Shown piece by piece: positions 18,633 to 26,697 of a stretch of 29,349 nucleotides of DNA (position 1 is the stretch's first letter; each line of letters opens with the position of its first letter). Made by a program: the position numbers and the translations under genes. Under the pieces are notes generated by a model. The model was not told the DNA's origin. It made no database searches and worked only from the letters and a program-made list of their open reading frames with translations. Source of the DNA: an uncultured Clostridia bacterium (GTDB taxonomy: Bacteria; Bacillota; Clostridia; TANB77; CAG-508); contig CAQRYF010000001.1 of assembly GCA_948875265.1 (NCBI GenBank), forward strand, positions 64,747-94,095, written 5' to 3'.

Positions 18633-18921
18633 ATCTACTTCTTTCGACTATATCAACAATATCTGCAATATATTCTCCTATTACAGGAATATTTAATGTA
18701 ACAATTTTCTGAAGTAATATTACTAACATAGCAGTTACTACTGTAACTCCTATTCCTATTCCAACTCCCCTAAATATTCCAGCTATTAAGTTTCTTATTA
18801 TAATTTCTTTTTTATTCCCTAAAATATATGTCAATTCAACAAAATTTCCTTCTTCTAAAATTTTGCTTAAATCTTCTATTGCTTTTTTTAAGATATTTAT
18901 TTTTTTCTTCCCTATAAACAT
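18631..18921 (-). CDS. DUF5665-family small membrane protein
   Basis: 96 residues. The C-terminal two-thirds has the DUF5665 pattern: RNLIAGIFRGVGIGIGVTVV, a single membrane span, then the motif NIPVIGEYIADIVDIV. The N-terminus is an amphipathic helix (KKAIEDLSKILEEGN). Function is unknown; the family is common in Clostridia. The AAAGGTGG ribosome site lies inside the hairpin 18922-18953, which may limit translation. It lies 41 bases downstream of the UPF0182 gene on the same strand. Confidence 0.75.
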   Translation of the reverse strand: MFIGKKKINILKKAIEDLSKILEEGNFVELTYILGNKKEIIIRNLIAGIFRGVGIGIGVTVVTAMLVILLQKIVTLNIPVIGEYIADIVDIVERSR

Positions 18922-18953
18922 AAAAATCCACCTTTATATTATAGTGGATTTTT
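18922..18953 (-). terminator. hairpin between UPF0182 gene and DUF5665 gene
   Basis: AAAAATCCAC and GTGGATTTTT form a perfect 10-base stem with a 12-base loop. On the minus strand it is followed directly by the DUF5665 start codon and buries its ribosome site. It may be a terminator, a translation control element or both. Confidence 0.5.
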
Positions 18954-18962
18954 TATGTTTTT

Positions 18963-21860
18963 TTATTCATTTATTGTGTCATTTTCTGTATTGTTTTGGG
19001 TATTGGTTGTTGTATTTTTAGTATTATTTATATCACTTGTATTTGTTGTTTTCTCTAATTCTTCCTTCTTTTTGTCCTCTTTCTCTTTTACTTGCTCTAA
19101 AGAATTAATTAAATCTTGAACTTTTTTGATATCTTTACCCATCATTTCCCAATCATTATTATCACTTGATTTTGTTAAGTTTTTATTGGCTTTTATTATA
19201 GCTTCTATCAAACCTTCTACATCATCTGTATTTTCTACTTCTATATCTACAGCATATTTAGAAAGTAAATTTTCTAATGCTTTTGATAATGTATCTCCTA
19301 TAGCTACTTTATTTCCAGAAGCTACTACTACTTTTCTCAAAATAGGTATTTCTGACTCATTCAACATTGTTTGATATATTGGTTCAACATATAATAGTGT
19401 GTTTTCAATTGGAACTACTATCATTCGTTTTGTTAACTTAGTTCCTGTTGTGTTTAATGCTTCTAATTCAGATGATATAGCTTCATCTTCTTCTATCTGC
19501 TTATCTAGTTGCATTGGTCCTACTATATTGCTATCTGCTGAGAATTTGTATAATTTTAATTGATTTGATATTCCATTAGTGCTTCCTACTAGATAAGAAA
19601 TAATATTTTGTTTCTCATCTGGAGTATATATTTGTACTAAACCTAATTGTTCTCCGTCTTTTGTTTTTACCATTGTATAGTATGGTTTCATGTAACTTCC
19701 TGTTGATTTAGTAGATTTTGTACTATTATATTTTGCAATATCCCATAAGTCATCTGCTCTATATAATACATCTGGTTTTACATTGTGATATGTTTTTAAA
19801 ACTTGTGATTGTACATTATATAAAAATTCTGGATAAACAAAATGATCTGATATATCAGTTGATATCTGTGTATCTTTATCTATAAATAATGTATCATATA
19901 TTTTTTCATATGCTATTGCAATAGGATCATTTCTATCAATTATATAATATGATATTGTTCCATCATACGCATCTACTAACACTTTAACTGAATTACGTAT
20001 ATAATTAATATTTTCTTTTACTCCATCATGTTCAATACTTGTATATTGTGAATATGGATAACTACTAGATACTGTATATGCGTCAATTACCCATATTAAT
20101 TTTCCATCTTTATCTATTACAGTATATGGATTTTCATCATATATTAAATATGGTAATGCTTTTTTAGCTCTTTCTATTACATTTCTATTAATTAGAATTT
20201 TACTTTCATCTGTAATTTCTCCCGAAAATGCTAAATTAACATCTCCTTTTGTAATTCCTAATATTAGTCTATCTAAAAATCCTAATTGTAATCCTGCTTT
20301 TCCATTATATACTGATGTATATTCTGTTCCCTTTTCATCAGTATAGTCATATTCTTGTTTGTTTTTTGTATTTGTTGCTACTATTCCATTATTATCTAAT
20401 CCGAAATATGTGCGTGGTTCAGATATTTTTATTTGTTCATCTTTTCCAGATACTTCTTTTTGAATATATTGAACATTTCCAGTTTGAGTACTTTCTGTAG
20501 CTGATGCTATTATCTCTCCCATTCCATGTGTATATTCATATGTTTTATTGTTATAAGTTCTTCCTGAATTTAAAATCTCCCTAGGTGCTGTATACACTAA
20601 TTTATCTTTTCCATTTATTTTATATTTTGCTAAATTAGCGTTTCTATATGAAAAATATCCTGTTTCTGTTTGACTATCTTCTAGTGTTTTTAATACAGCT
20701 TCTTTACTTATTATTGGTATATTATTTATTACATTTTGATTATTATTTACCTCTTCATTTGTTATTGTTCCTGAATTTTCCACATTTTCTTCATCAATGT
20801 TTATATTATATGCATTTTTAGTGTTTTTTATATTTTCAGCTATATAATTTTTTTCTTTATCTAATTCGTTAGAACTTACAAATGCTAAATCAAAAATTAC
20901 CATTATTATAAATAATAATACTAAATATGATGGTATTACTGCTAAGTTTTTTAATACCTTATTAGTATTTGATTGTTTAAAGTATTTAATTGCTCTGTAT
21001 GCAAATATTACTATAACAAATGCAAATATTATATATCCCCATAATTTAACTGTAGTTTCTGTCATTCCAGCTCCTACAATGTCTATATCATTATTTACTG
21101 TTAATAATTTGCCAAATACCATATTTTGTGTACTCATAATTGTAAGTACTGCTATTCCTATAATAATTAAAAATGCATTTCTTGTTAATTTTTTCATAAA
21201 GATACTTTGTTTTAACATCTTGCCATCTATACCGTCAAAAAATCTATTAAATATTATTACATAATATAATGCCATGTATAGTGATAACCCTACAAATAGT
21301 ATTACAAAATAATATGCAAGCATTTCTATTACTGGTTTTTGAAAAATAAAATATGATATATCCATATTAAATACTGGATCTTGTATTCCAAATGATGTAC
21401 CATTTATAATTAACATTATTTTTTTCATCATTACAGCTGATACTACTATACTTACAATTGATGATATTACTAATGCTAATGATTTATTTAATAATTTTGG
21501 CATTTTTTTATTTTCTTTTTCAAAAAATGGTTTTAATCCTTTTTTGATTCCTCTATTTGTAAAATAGATTACAAAATACAAGAATACAAAATTAATTGCC
21601 ATTATTGAGTATTTATATATTAAATTTGTATAAAATATTTTTAAATATTTTTCTCCTAATTCTTTATATTCTAAATAACTACCTCTTAGCCCAACATAAC
21701 TTACTCCTGCAAAAATTAGTACAAATAATATTACTAATATCATTCTTAATTTGCTTTTCTTTTTAGGTTCTTCTTTTCTTGTATCTTTAGTATTAGCTGT
21801 ATCCATTATAGTCTCTTGCTTTTCTACCTTAACTTCTTTGTTCTTATTATTTTCTTTCAC
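18963..21860 (-). CDS. UPF0182-family large membrane protein
   Basis: 965 residues. The N-terminal third carries about seven membrane segments, including VILFVLIFAGVSYVGLRGSY and ALVISSIVSIVVSAVMM. A large outside domain follows with UPF0182 features: GYFSYRNANLAKYKINGKDK, an RTYFGLDNNG strand, YDGTISYYIIDRNDPI and YPEFLYNVQSQVLKTYH. The tail is Asn/Thr/Glu-rich and low in complexity. Its function is unknown. I prefer GTG at 21860, which follows GGGAGGT by 8 bases, over the ATG at 21887. It begins 30 bases after the ftsY stop, so the two genes are likely co-transcribed. Confidence 0.85.
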   Translation of the reverse strand: MKENNKNKEVKVEKQETIMDTANTKDTRKEEPKKKSKLRMILVILFVLIFAGVSYVGLRGSYLEYKELGEKYLKIFYTNLIYKYSIMAINFVFLYFVIYFTNRGIKKGLKPFFEKENKKMPKLLNKSLALVISSIVSIVVSAVMMKKIMLIINGTSFGIQDPVFNMDISYFIFQKPVIEMLAYYFVILFVGLSLYMALYYVIIFNRFFDGIDGKMLKQSIFMKKLTRNAFLIIIGIAVLTIMSTQNMVFGKLLTVNNDIDIVGAGMTETTVKLWGYIIFAFVIVIFAYRAIKYFKQSNTNKVLKNLAVIPSYLVLLFIIMVIFDLAFVSSNELDKEKNYIAENIKNTKNAYNINIDEENVENSGTITNEEVNNNQNVINNIPIISKEAVLKTLEDSQTETGYFSYRNANLAKYKINGKDKLVYTAPREILNSGRTYNNKTYEYTHGMGEIIASATESTQTGNVQYIQKEVSGKDEQIKISEPRTYFGLDNNGIVATNTKNKQEYDYTDEKGTEYTSVYNGKAGLQLGFLDRLILGITKGDVNLAFSGEITDESKILINRNVIERAKKALPYLIYDENPYTVIDKDGKLIWVIDAYTVSSSYPYSQYTSIEHDGVKENINYIRNSVKVLVDAYDGTISYYIIDRNDPIAIAYEKIYDTLFIDKDTQISTDISDHFVYPEFLYNVQSQVLKTYHNVKPDVLYRADDLWDIAKYNSTKSTKSTGSYMKPYYTMVKTKDGEQLGLVQIYTPDEKQNIISYLVGSTNGISNQLKLYKFSADSNIVGPMQLDKQIEEDEAISSELEALNTTGTKLTKRMIVVPIENTLLYVEPIYQTMLNESEIPILRKVVVASGNKVAIGDTLSKALENLLSKYAVDIEVENTDDVEGLIEAIIKANKNLTKSSDNNDWEMMGKDIKKVQDLINSLEQVKEKEDKKKEELEKTTNTSDINNTKNTTTNTQNNTENDTINE

Positions 21861-21889
21861 TATTTCTACCTCCCTGATTGCAACCATAT

Positions 21890-22795
21890 TTATATTATTG
21901 CTTTAACGAAATCCTCTGAATTAAATATTTCCATATCATCTATTTGTTCACCAACACCAATAAATTTTACTGGTATTTTATTTTCTTCTACAATACCTAT
22001 TACAACTCCACCTTTTGCTGTTCCATCTAGTTTTGTAAGTACTAGTCCTGTAATATCTGCTTCTTCTTTAAAAGCTTTTACTTGTGAAATCGCATTTTGT
22101 CCTGTTGTACCATCTATTACAAGTAACACTTCTTTATCTGCTTCTGTCATTTCTTTATTTATTACTTTTTGTATTTTATTTAATTCGTCCATTAAATATT
22201 TTTTATTATGCAATCTTCCTGCAGTATCTACAATTAATATATCTGCATCTTTTTGTTTTGTTATCTTTATTGCATCATATACAACAGATGCTGGATCCAC
22301 TCCTTCTTCTCTTTTTACGATGTCAGCTCCTGATCTATTTGCCCAGATTTCAAGCTGTTCTACTGCTGCTGCTCTAAATGTATCTGCTGCTGCAACTACT
22401 ACTTTTTTACCATCTTTTACTAATCTATTTGCAATTTTTCCTATTGAAGTTGTTTTTCCAACTCCATTTACTCCTACTACTAATATTACAGATGGTTTTG
22501 TTTGCAAATGTAAACTTATATCTGTCACATCCAATATTTCTTGCATTTCTTCTCTTAACGCTCTTTTTACATCTTCTTCATCTTGTAATTTTTCTTTTTT
22601 TATTCTTGTCCTTAAATTATCTATTATCTTTATTGAAGTATCCATTCCTATATCTGACATAATTAATACTTCTTCTAATTCATCAAGAAAGTCTTCATCA
22701 ACTTTTCTAAAATTGCTAAATACATTGTTTATCTTCTCGTCAAATGATGTTTTGGTTTTGTTCATTCCTTGTTTTAATTTATCAAAAAATCCCAC
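21890..22795 (-). CDS. ftsY: signal recognition particle receptor FtsY
   Basis: 301 residues, a short Firmicute-type FtsY without a long acidic A domain. The N domain (residues 1-95, helical) is followed by the SRP GTPase G domain: GVNGVGKTT (G1), DTFRAAAVEQLE (the insertion-box region), VDTAGRL (G3), TKLDGTAKGG (G4) and FIGVGEQIDDME (closing loop). It docks the SRP-ribosome complex at the membrane. It follows the membrane protein gene by 3 bases and precedes the UPF0182 gene, forming a minus-strand operon. Confidence 0.95.
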   Translation of the reverse strand: MGFFDKLKQGMNKTKTSFDEKINNVFSNFRKVDEDFLDELEEVLIMSDIGMDTSIKIIDNLRTRIKKEKLQDEEDVKRALREEMQEILDVTDISLHLQTKPSVILVVGVNGVGKTTSIGKIANRLVKDGKKVVVAAADTFRAAAVEQLEIWANRSGADIVKREEGVDPASVVYDAIKITKQKDADILIVDTAGRLHNKKYLMDELNKIQKVINKEMTEADKEVLLVIDGTTGQNAISQVKAFKEEADITGLVLTKLDGTAKGGVVIGIVEENKIPVKFIGVGEQIDDMEIFNSEDFVKAII

Positions 22796-22798
22796 TGC

Positions 22799-23416
22799 TT
22801 AACTCCTTTTTTCTGTATTTCTATTAAATACTAATTTTATTATTAACATTGAAATACATGCACCTATAGATGCTGTTATTAATTGTGTTAATCCCATTGT
22901 ATTTTTTAATGTAGTTGCAATTGCTCCTTGATTTGGTAATACTGATATTGCCATCCAAATATTTAGTACTCCAAATATTATTGAAACTTTTACTACTATC
23001 GCTATAATTGCACTTATTATATAATTCATTTCTCTATTGGCATATAACTCTTTCATTAGTATTATTAAAGAGAAATTTCCAAACCAAATTCCTGGTATCA
23101 TAAATATTGTTGCTTTTGTTAAACTACCAAAAATATAACCACTACCTATAGCAGATAAACTTGGTAATGTAGCAATTAATATTAATTTTCTCCAACCTTT
23201 TACATTCACTCCTGTTATGATTAATGCTGTATTCACTATACTTCCAACTATAATTTGTGAGTTACTTGCAATTGCACTAGTTTTTCCAAATATCACTTGT
23301 AGTAATTGTGGTAATACTGCTGGTACTAATAAAGCTCCTAAAATTATTAAAATTATTTGTACTAATTCACCAGTTTTAGAAAGTTCATTTACTTTCTTAT
23401 TTATTACTTGTTCCAT
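22799..23416 (-). CDS. polytopic membrane protein, unknown
   Basis: 205 residues with about six hydrophobic segments after a short polar N-terminus (MEQVINKKVNELSKTGE). A glycine-rich SLSAIGSGYIFGSLTKATIF segment and IPGIWFGNF follow. The layout recalls an ECF-type substrate-binding subunit or a small transporter, but I cannot assign a family. The start follows GGAGAAAAG. It is the first gene of the ftsY operon and ends 3 bases before ftsY, so their translation may be coupled. Confidence 0.7.
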   Translation of the reverse strand: MEQVINKKVNELSKTGELVQIILIILGALLVPAVLPQLLQVIFGKTSAIASNSQIIVGSIVNTALIITGVNVKGWRKLILIATLPSLSAIGSGYIFGSLTKATIFMIPGIWFGNFSLIILMKELYANREMNYIISAIIAIVVKVSIIFGVLNIWMAISVLPNQGAIATTLKNTMGLTQLITASIGACISMLIIKLVFNRNTEKRS

Positions 23417-23470
23417 CGCTTTTCTCCTTTATTTTATATTCTTATCTTATTGTTTCGTTTAAATTAAGTT

Positions 23471-23546
23471 TGGAGCCAATAGGCAGAATCGAACTGCCGA
23501 CCTACAGGTTACGAATCTGTTGCTCTACCAACTGAGCTATATTGGC
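23471..23546 (-). tRNA. tRNA-Thr(CGU)
   Basis: The full cloverleaf is visible on the minus strand: acceptor GCCAATA/TATTGGC, D-arm GCTC/GAGC, anticodon loop TTCGTAA with anticodon CGT, T-arm GGCAG-TTCGATT-CTGCC, and an encoded CCA end. The anticodon stem closes with an A-C mismatch at 31-39. It decodes the rare codon ACG, so this genome still keeps a dedicated tRNA for at least one NNG codon. Confidence 0.93.
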
Positions 23547-23773
23547 ATTTAATTTTTTTGTATAAAGTAACTTTATTATTTTTCTATATTTCCATTTAGT
23601 TATTTATCTCAAAAATAGCATCTCTATTATAATATATAATTACTAAAAAAGCAAGTTGTATTTATCTTTACAATATACTAATTTAATGATATACTTAATG
23701 TATATGTTAAATATCTTTAGTAGTAATATTTAATTATTATATTATTACAAAAATTATTAAGGAGGAATATATT

Positions 23774-24373
23774 ATGAGTGCTGTTAAAATTGAAATAGAT
23801 AATATTCAAGCATCTGGAAGTGTAAATATTATGAATAATGTACATAGTTCGGATAGTGATGTGGATGTAAAGATAAAAGATTCCAAATTAGGTGAAAATT
23901 CAAGTGTTATGGATAATTTAGACATAAGAAAAGGAACTTTAAATGTAGATGCAAGTAATTTAGACCTTGGAGCAAATTCAAGTTTTATGAATAATAAACA
24001 TATTAATGAAAAAGAAGTTAATGTATCTTATAGGAATGGAAAAGAAGTTTCAATGTCATCTAATAATATAAAACCATCTGATGTATCTACTAAAATGGTT
24101 CCAGTTTCTAATGATAAGCAAAATGATGGAATATTCAAAAAATTATTTGCTTTATTATCAAAAAAATTCAATAAACATAACAAAAAAAGTTATACCCAGG
24201 AATCTCCTACTCAATATGCAACCCATAAGAAATCACGTCATGATGAAGGCTATGTAAAAGCTTTAACAGGATATGAAAAATGTAAAATAGATTATTCAAT
24301 AATTAATAGGGATGCTAAAGATGATAGTAAATCTATTCAAATAGAATTAGAAAATGAAGAGCCTACTAATTAA
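23774..24373 (+). CDS. hypothetical protein with three 26-residue repeats
   Basis: 199 residues. The N-terminal 85 residues hold three units of 26 residues each, with Met20, Met46 and Met72 aligned in the pattern (G-x-N-S-S/V)-x-M-x-N-N/L followed by a D/N-x-V strand. This regular pattern suggests a small beta-solenoid. The centre has a basic stretch (FKKLFALLSKKFNKHNKKS) and the tail is acidic. No signal peptide is visible. ATG 23774 follows AAGGAGG and the gene has its own terminator. It is divergent from the tRNA-Thr. I do not recognise a family. Confidence 0.7.
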   Translation: MSAVKIEIDNIQASGSVNIMNNVHSSDSDVDVKIKDSKLGENSSVMDNLDIRKGTLNVDASNLDLGANSSFMNNKHINEKEVNVSYRNGKEVSMSSNNIKPSDVSTKMVPVSNDKQNDGIFKKLFALLSKKFNKHNKKSYTQESPTQYATHKKSRHDEGYVKALTGYEKCKIDYSIINRDAKDDSKSIQIELENEEPTN

Positions 24374-24381
24374 ATGTATAT

Positions 24382-24411
24382 AAAAATGGATAGTTTTAAC
24401 TATCCATTTTT
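24382..24411. terminator. bidirectional terminator
   Basis: AAAAATGGATAGTT (24382-24395) pairs perfectly with AACTATCCATTTTT (24398-24411) around a 2-base loop, between convergent genes. Confidence 0.85.
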
Positions 24412-24422
24412 ACTGTTAATTA

Positions 24423-26063
24423 TTAATACATTCCATCCATTCCTGCTGGCATTCCGCCTTCGTGTCCACCACAGTTACATGCTTTTGGTTCTGGACTATC
24501 AGTTACTAAACTCTCAGTTGTAAGTACCATTGAAGCAATTGATGCAGCATTTTGCAAAGCGCTTCTTGTTACTTTAGTTGGATCAACAATTCCCTTTTTC
24601 TTCATATCTACATATTCTTCATTAGCAGCATCAAATCCTACTCCTACATCTGAATTTTTAACTTTTTCTACAATAACAGCTGGCTCTAATCCACTATTTC
24701 TTGCAATTTGTTTTACTGGTTCTTCCAATGCTGTTAGTACAATTTTTGCTCCTAATTGTTCTCCACCTTCTAGAGAGTTTACTAACTTTTCTACTTTAGG
24801 AATTACATTTATTAATGCTGTTCCTCCACCTGATACTATTCCTTCTTCAACTGCTGCTTTTGTCGCAGATAATGCATCTTCTATTCTTAGCTTTTTGTCT
24901 TTCATTTCTACTTCTGTTGCAGCTCCAACTCCAATTACTGCTACTCCTCCTGCAATTTTAGCAAGACGTTCTTGTAATCCTTCTTTATCATATTCACTTT
25001 GTGTTTCATTAATCTGCGATTTAATTTGATTAACTCTATCAGCTATTTTATCTTTGTCTCCTGCTCCATCTACTATAATTGTATTTTCTTTTTGTACTTT
25101 AACTTGTTTTGCTCTTCCTAATTGTTCAACTGTTGTATCTTTTAATTCTAATCCTAAATCAGATGTTATTACTTCTCCTCCTGTTAAAGTTGCAATATCT
25201 TCTAGCATAGCCTTTCTCTTATCTCCAAATCCAGGAGCTTTTACAGCTACTACATTTAACACACCTCTTAATTTATTTAAAATCAATGTTGATAAAGCTT
25301 CTCCTTCCATATCATCACAGATAATTAATAATTTTCCTGATTCTTGCATTAAAGCTTCTAATAAAGGTAAAATTTCTTGAATATTAGATATTTTCTTATC
25401 TGTTATTAATATATATGGATTATCTAACATTGCCTCCATCTTTTCTGTATCAGTTGCCATATATGGTGATAAATATCCTTTATCAAATTGCATTCCTTCT
25501 ACTACACTTAATTCTGTATTTGAAGTTTTTGATTCTTCAATTGTAATAACTCCATCTTTAGATACTTTCTCCATAGCATCTGCAATTAAGTTTCCAACTT
25601 CTTCATTGTTTGCTGAAATACTAGCAACCCTTGCTATATCTTCTTTTCCATTCACAACAGAACTAATTTCCTTTAAACCTTCAACAGCTGTCTCTACAGC
25701 TTTATCAATTCCTCTTTTTATTGCCATAGGATCATTACCTGCTGCTACATTTTTAACTCCCTCTTTAATCATACTTTGAGCTAATACAGTAGCTGTTGTT
25801 GTACCATCGCCTGCCACATCATTAGTTTTAGTAGAAACTTCTTTTACTAAACGAGCTCCCATATTTTCAAATTTATCTTCTAACTCAATTTCTTTTGCTA
25901 TTGTAACACCATCATTAGTAATTAATGGTGCCCCAAAACTTTTATCTAACACTACATTCCTTCCTTTTGGTCCTAATGTAACTTTAACAGTATCTGCTAA
26001 CTTATTAACACCTTCTAATAAAGACTTTCTTGCCTCTTCTCCATATTTTATAACTTTTGCCAT
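24423..26063 (-). CDS. groEL: chaperonin GroEL
   Basis: 546 residues, the standard length. It forms the double-ring folding chamber that works with GroES. Motifs are TLGPKGRNVVLDKSFG, the ATP loop AGDGTTTATVLAQ, EGMQFDKGYLSPY, and ALSATKAAVEEGIVSGGGTAL. The C-terminus has the typical Gly/Met-rich tail (GGMPAGMDGMY) preceded by an unusual KACNCGGHEGG with two cysteines. It is the second gene of the groESL operon under CIRCE. The 132-base gap to groES is long and carries repeat copy C. It has no in-frame CGG and is uninterrupted, unlike dnaE and tyrS. Confidence 0.97.
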   Translation of the reverse strand: MAKVIKYGEEARKSLLEGVNKLADTVKVTLGPKGRNVVLDKSFGAPLITNDGVTIAKEIELEDKFENMGARLVKEVSTKTNDVAGDGTTTATVLAQSMIKEGVKNVAAGNDPMAIKRGIDKAVETAVEGLKEISSVVNGKEDIARVASISANNEEVGNLIADAMEKVSKDGVITIEESKTSNTELSVVEGMQFDKGYLSPYMATDTEKMEAMLDNPYILITDKKISNIQEILPLLEALMQESGKLLIICDDMEGEALSTLILNKLRGVLNVVAVKAPGFGDKRKAMLEDIATLTGGEVITSDLGLELKDTTVEQLGRAKQVKVQKENTIIVDGAGDKDKIADRVNQIKSQINETQSEYDKEGLQERLAKIAGGVAVIGVGAATEVEMKDKKLRIEDALSATKAAVEEGIVSGGGTALINVIPKVEKLVNSLEGGEQLGAKIVLTALEEPVKQIARNSGLEPAVIVEKVKNSDVGVGFDAANEEYVDMKKKGIVDPTKVTRSALQNAASIASMVLTTESLVTDSPEPKACNCGGHEGGMPAGMDGMY

Positions 26064-26085
26064 CTTTCTATCTCCTCTCCTGGGA

Positions 26086-26135
26086 TTTGGGGACGTTCCT
26101 TCTCTCCCTGTTTTCTGGGAAATAGGGACATTCCT
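26086..26135 (+). repeat. dispersed palindromic repeat, copy C, between groES and groEL
   Basis: GGGGACGTTCCT (26089-26100) and AGGGACATTCCT (26124-26135) flank an inner TCCC/GGGA hairpin. The two end words match those of copies A and B, but the middle differs. A further partial match (CCGACCCCAAAATGGGA) follows at about 26179. It lies in the 5' untranslated part of groEL. Confidence 0.65.
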
Positions 26136-26195
26136 TTAATCCATATATTATATTTTAATATTTTCACACTTTTTAACCCGACCCCAAAATGGGAA

Positions 26196-26477
26196 TTATT
26201 CAACTATTGCTAATATGTCGTCTTGTTTTACTATTATGTATTCTTCTTGGTTGTATTTTATTTTTGTTCCTGCATATTCACTTATTATTATGTTGTCTCC
26301 TTTTTTTACATTCATTGTTTCTTGTTTGCCTTCTATTATTTCTCCTGGTCCTATTTCTATTACTTCTGCTATTTGTGGTTTTTCTTGTGCGCTTCCTGCT
26401 AATATTATTCCACTTTTAGTTGTTTCTTCGCCTTCTTTCATTTTTATTAATACTCTACTTCCTAATGGTTTAATCAT
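26196..26477 (-). CDS. groES: co-chaperonin GroES
   Basis: 93 residues, the usual length. It caps the GroEL chamber. The fold signature runs MIKPLGSRVLIKMKE, then the mobile loop (EETTKSGIILAGSAQEKPQ), GEVIEIGPGE-like turns and KKGDNIIISEYAGTKIK. The start follows AAGGAGGTAATAAA. Transcription is from the promoter at 26529-26555 with CIRCE between promoter and start. Confidence 0.96.
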   Translation of the reverse strand: MIKPLGSRVLIKMKEGEETTKSGIILAGSAQEKPQIAEVIEIGPGEIIEGKQETMNVKKGDNIIISEYAGTKIKYNQEEYIIVKQDDILAIVE

Positions 26478-26498
26478 TTTTATTACCTCCTTAAGTTA

Positions 26499-26525
26499 TT
26501 AGCACTCTATTTAAGTGACTGCTAA
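26499..26525 (-). promoter_or_regulatory. CIRCE operator (HrcA binding site)
   Basis: TTAGCACTC-N9-GACTGCTAA matches the consensus TTAGCACTC-N9-GAGTGCTAA with one mismatch in the second half (GAC for GAG). It lies directly downstream of the groES promoter, where HrcA represses in unstressed cells. Confidence 0.9.
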
Positions 26526-26528
26526 TAA

Positions 26529-26555
26529 TTTATACCCTATTTTATAAAATGTCAA
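26529..26555 (-). promoter_or_regulatory. groESL promoter
   Basis: On the minus strand TTGACA (26555-26550) is followed after 15 bases by TATAAA (26534-26529). The spacer is slightly short; a shifted -10 such as TAAATT would give 17. CIRCE follows at once. Confidence 0.65.
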
Positions 26556-26697
26556 TACTATTTTTGTATTTTTCACATAAAGTTCACATATCTATTTTAT
26601 TCACCTAAATCTATATATATGACTATTTATTATTTTCTTTCTGTTTTATTTTATTATTTTTATTGCCTTTTATTTCTTTAACATTTATAATAATTAT

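Noticed and set aside
21816..22802. 328-codon plus-strand open frame over ftsY
   Set aside because: It is antisense to a certain ftsY, is Ser/Thr/Phe-rich as expected of a shadow frame, and has no ribosome site.
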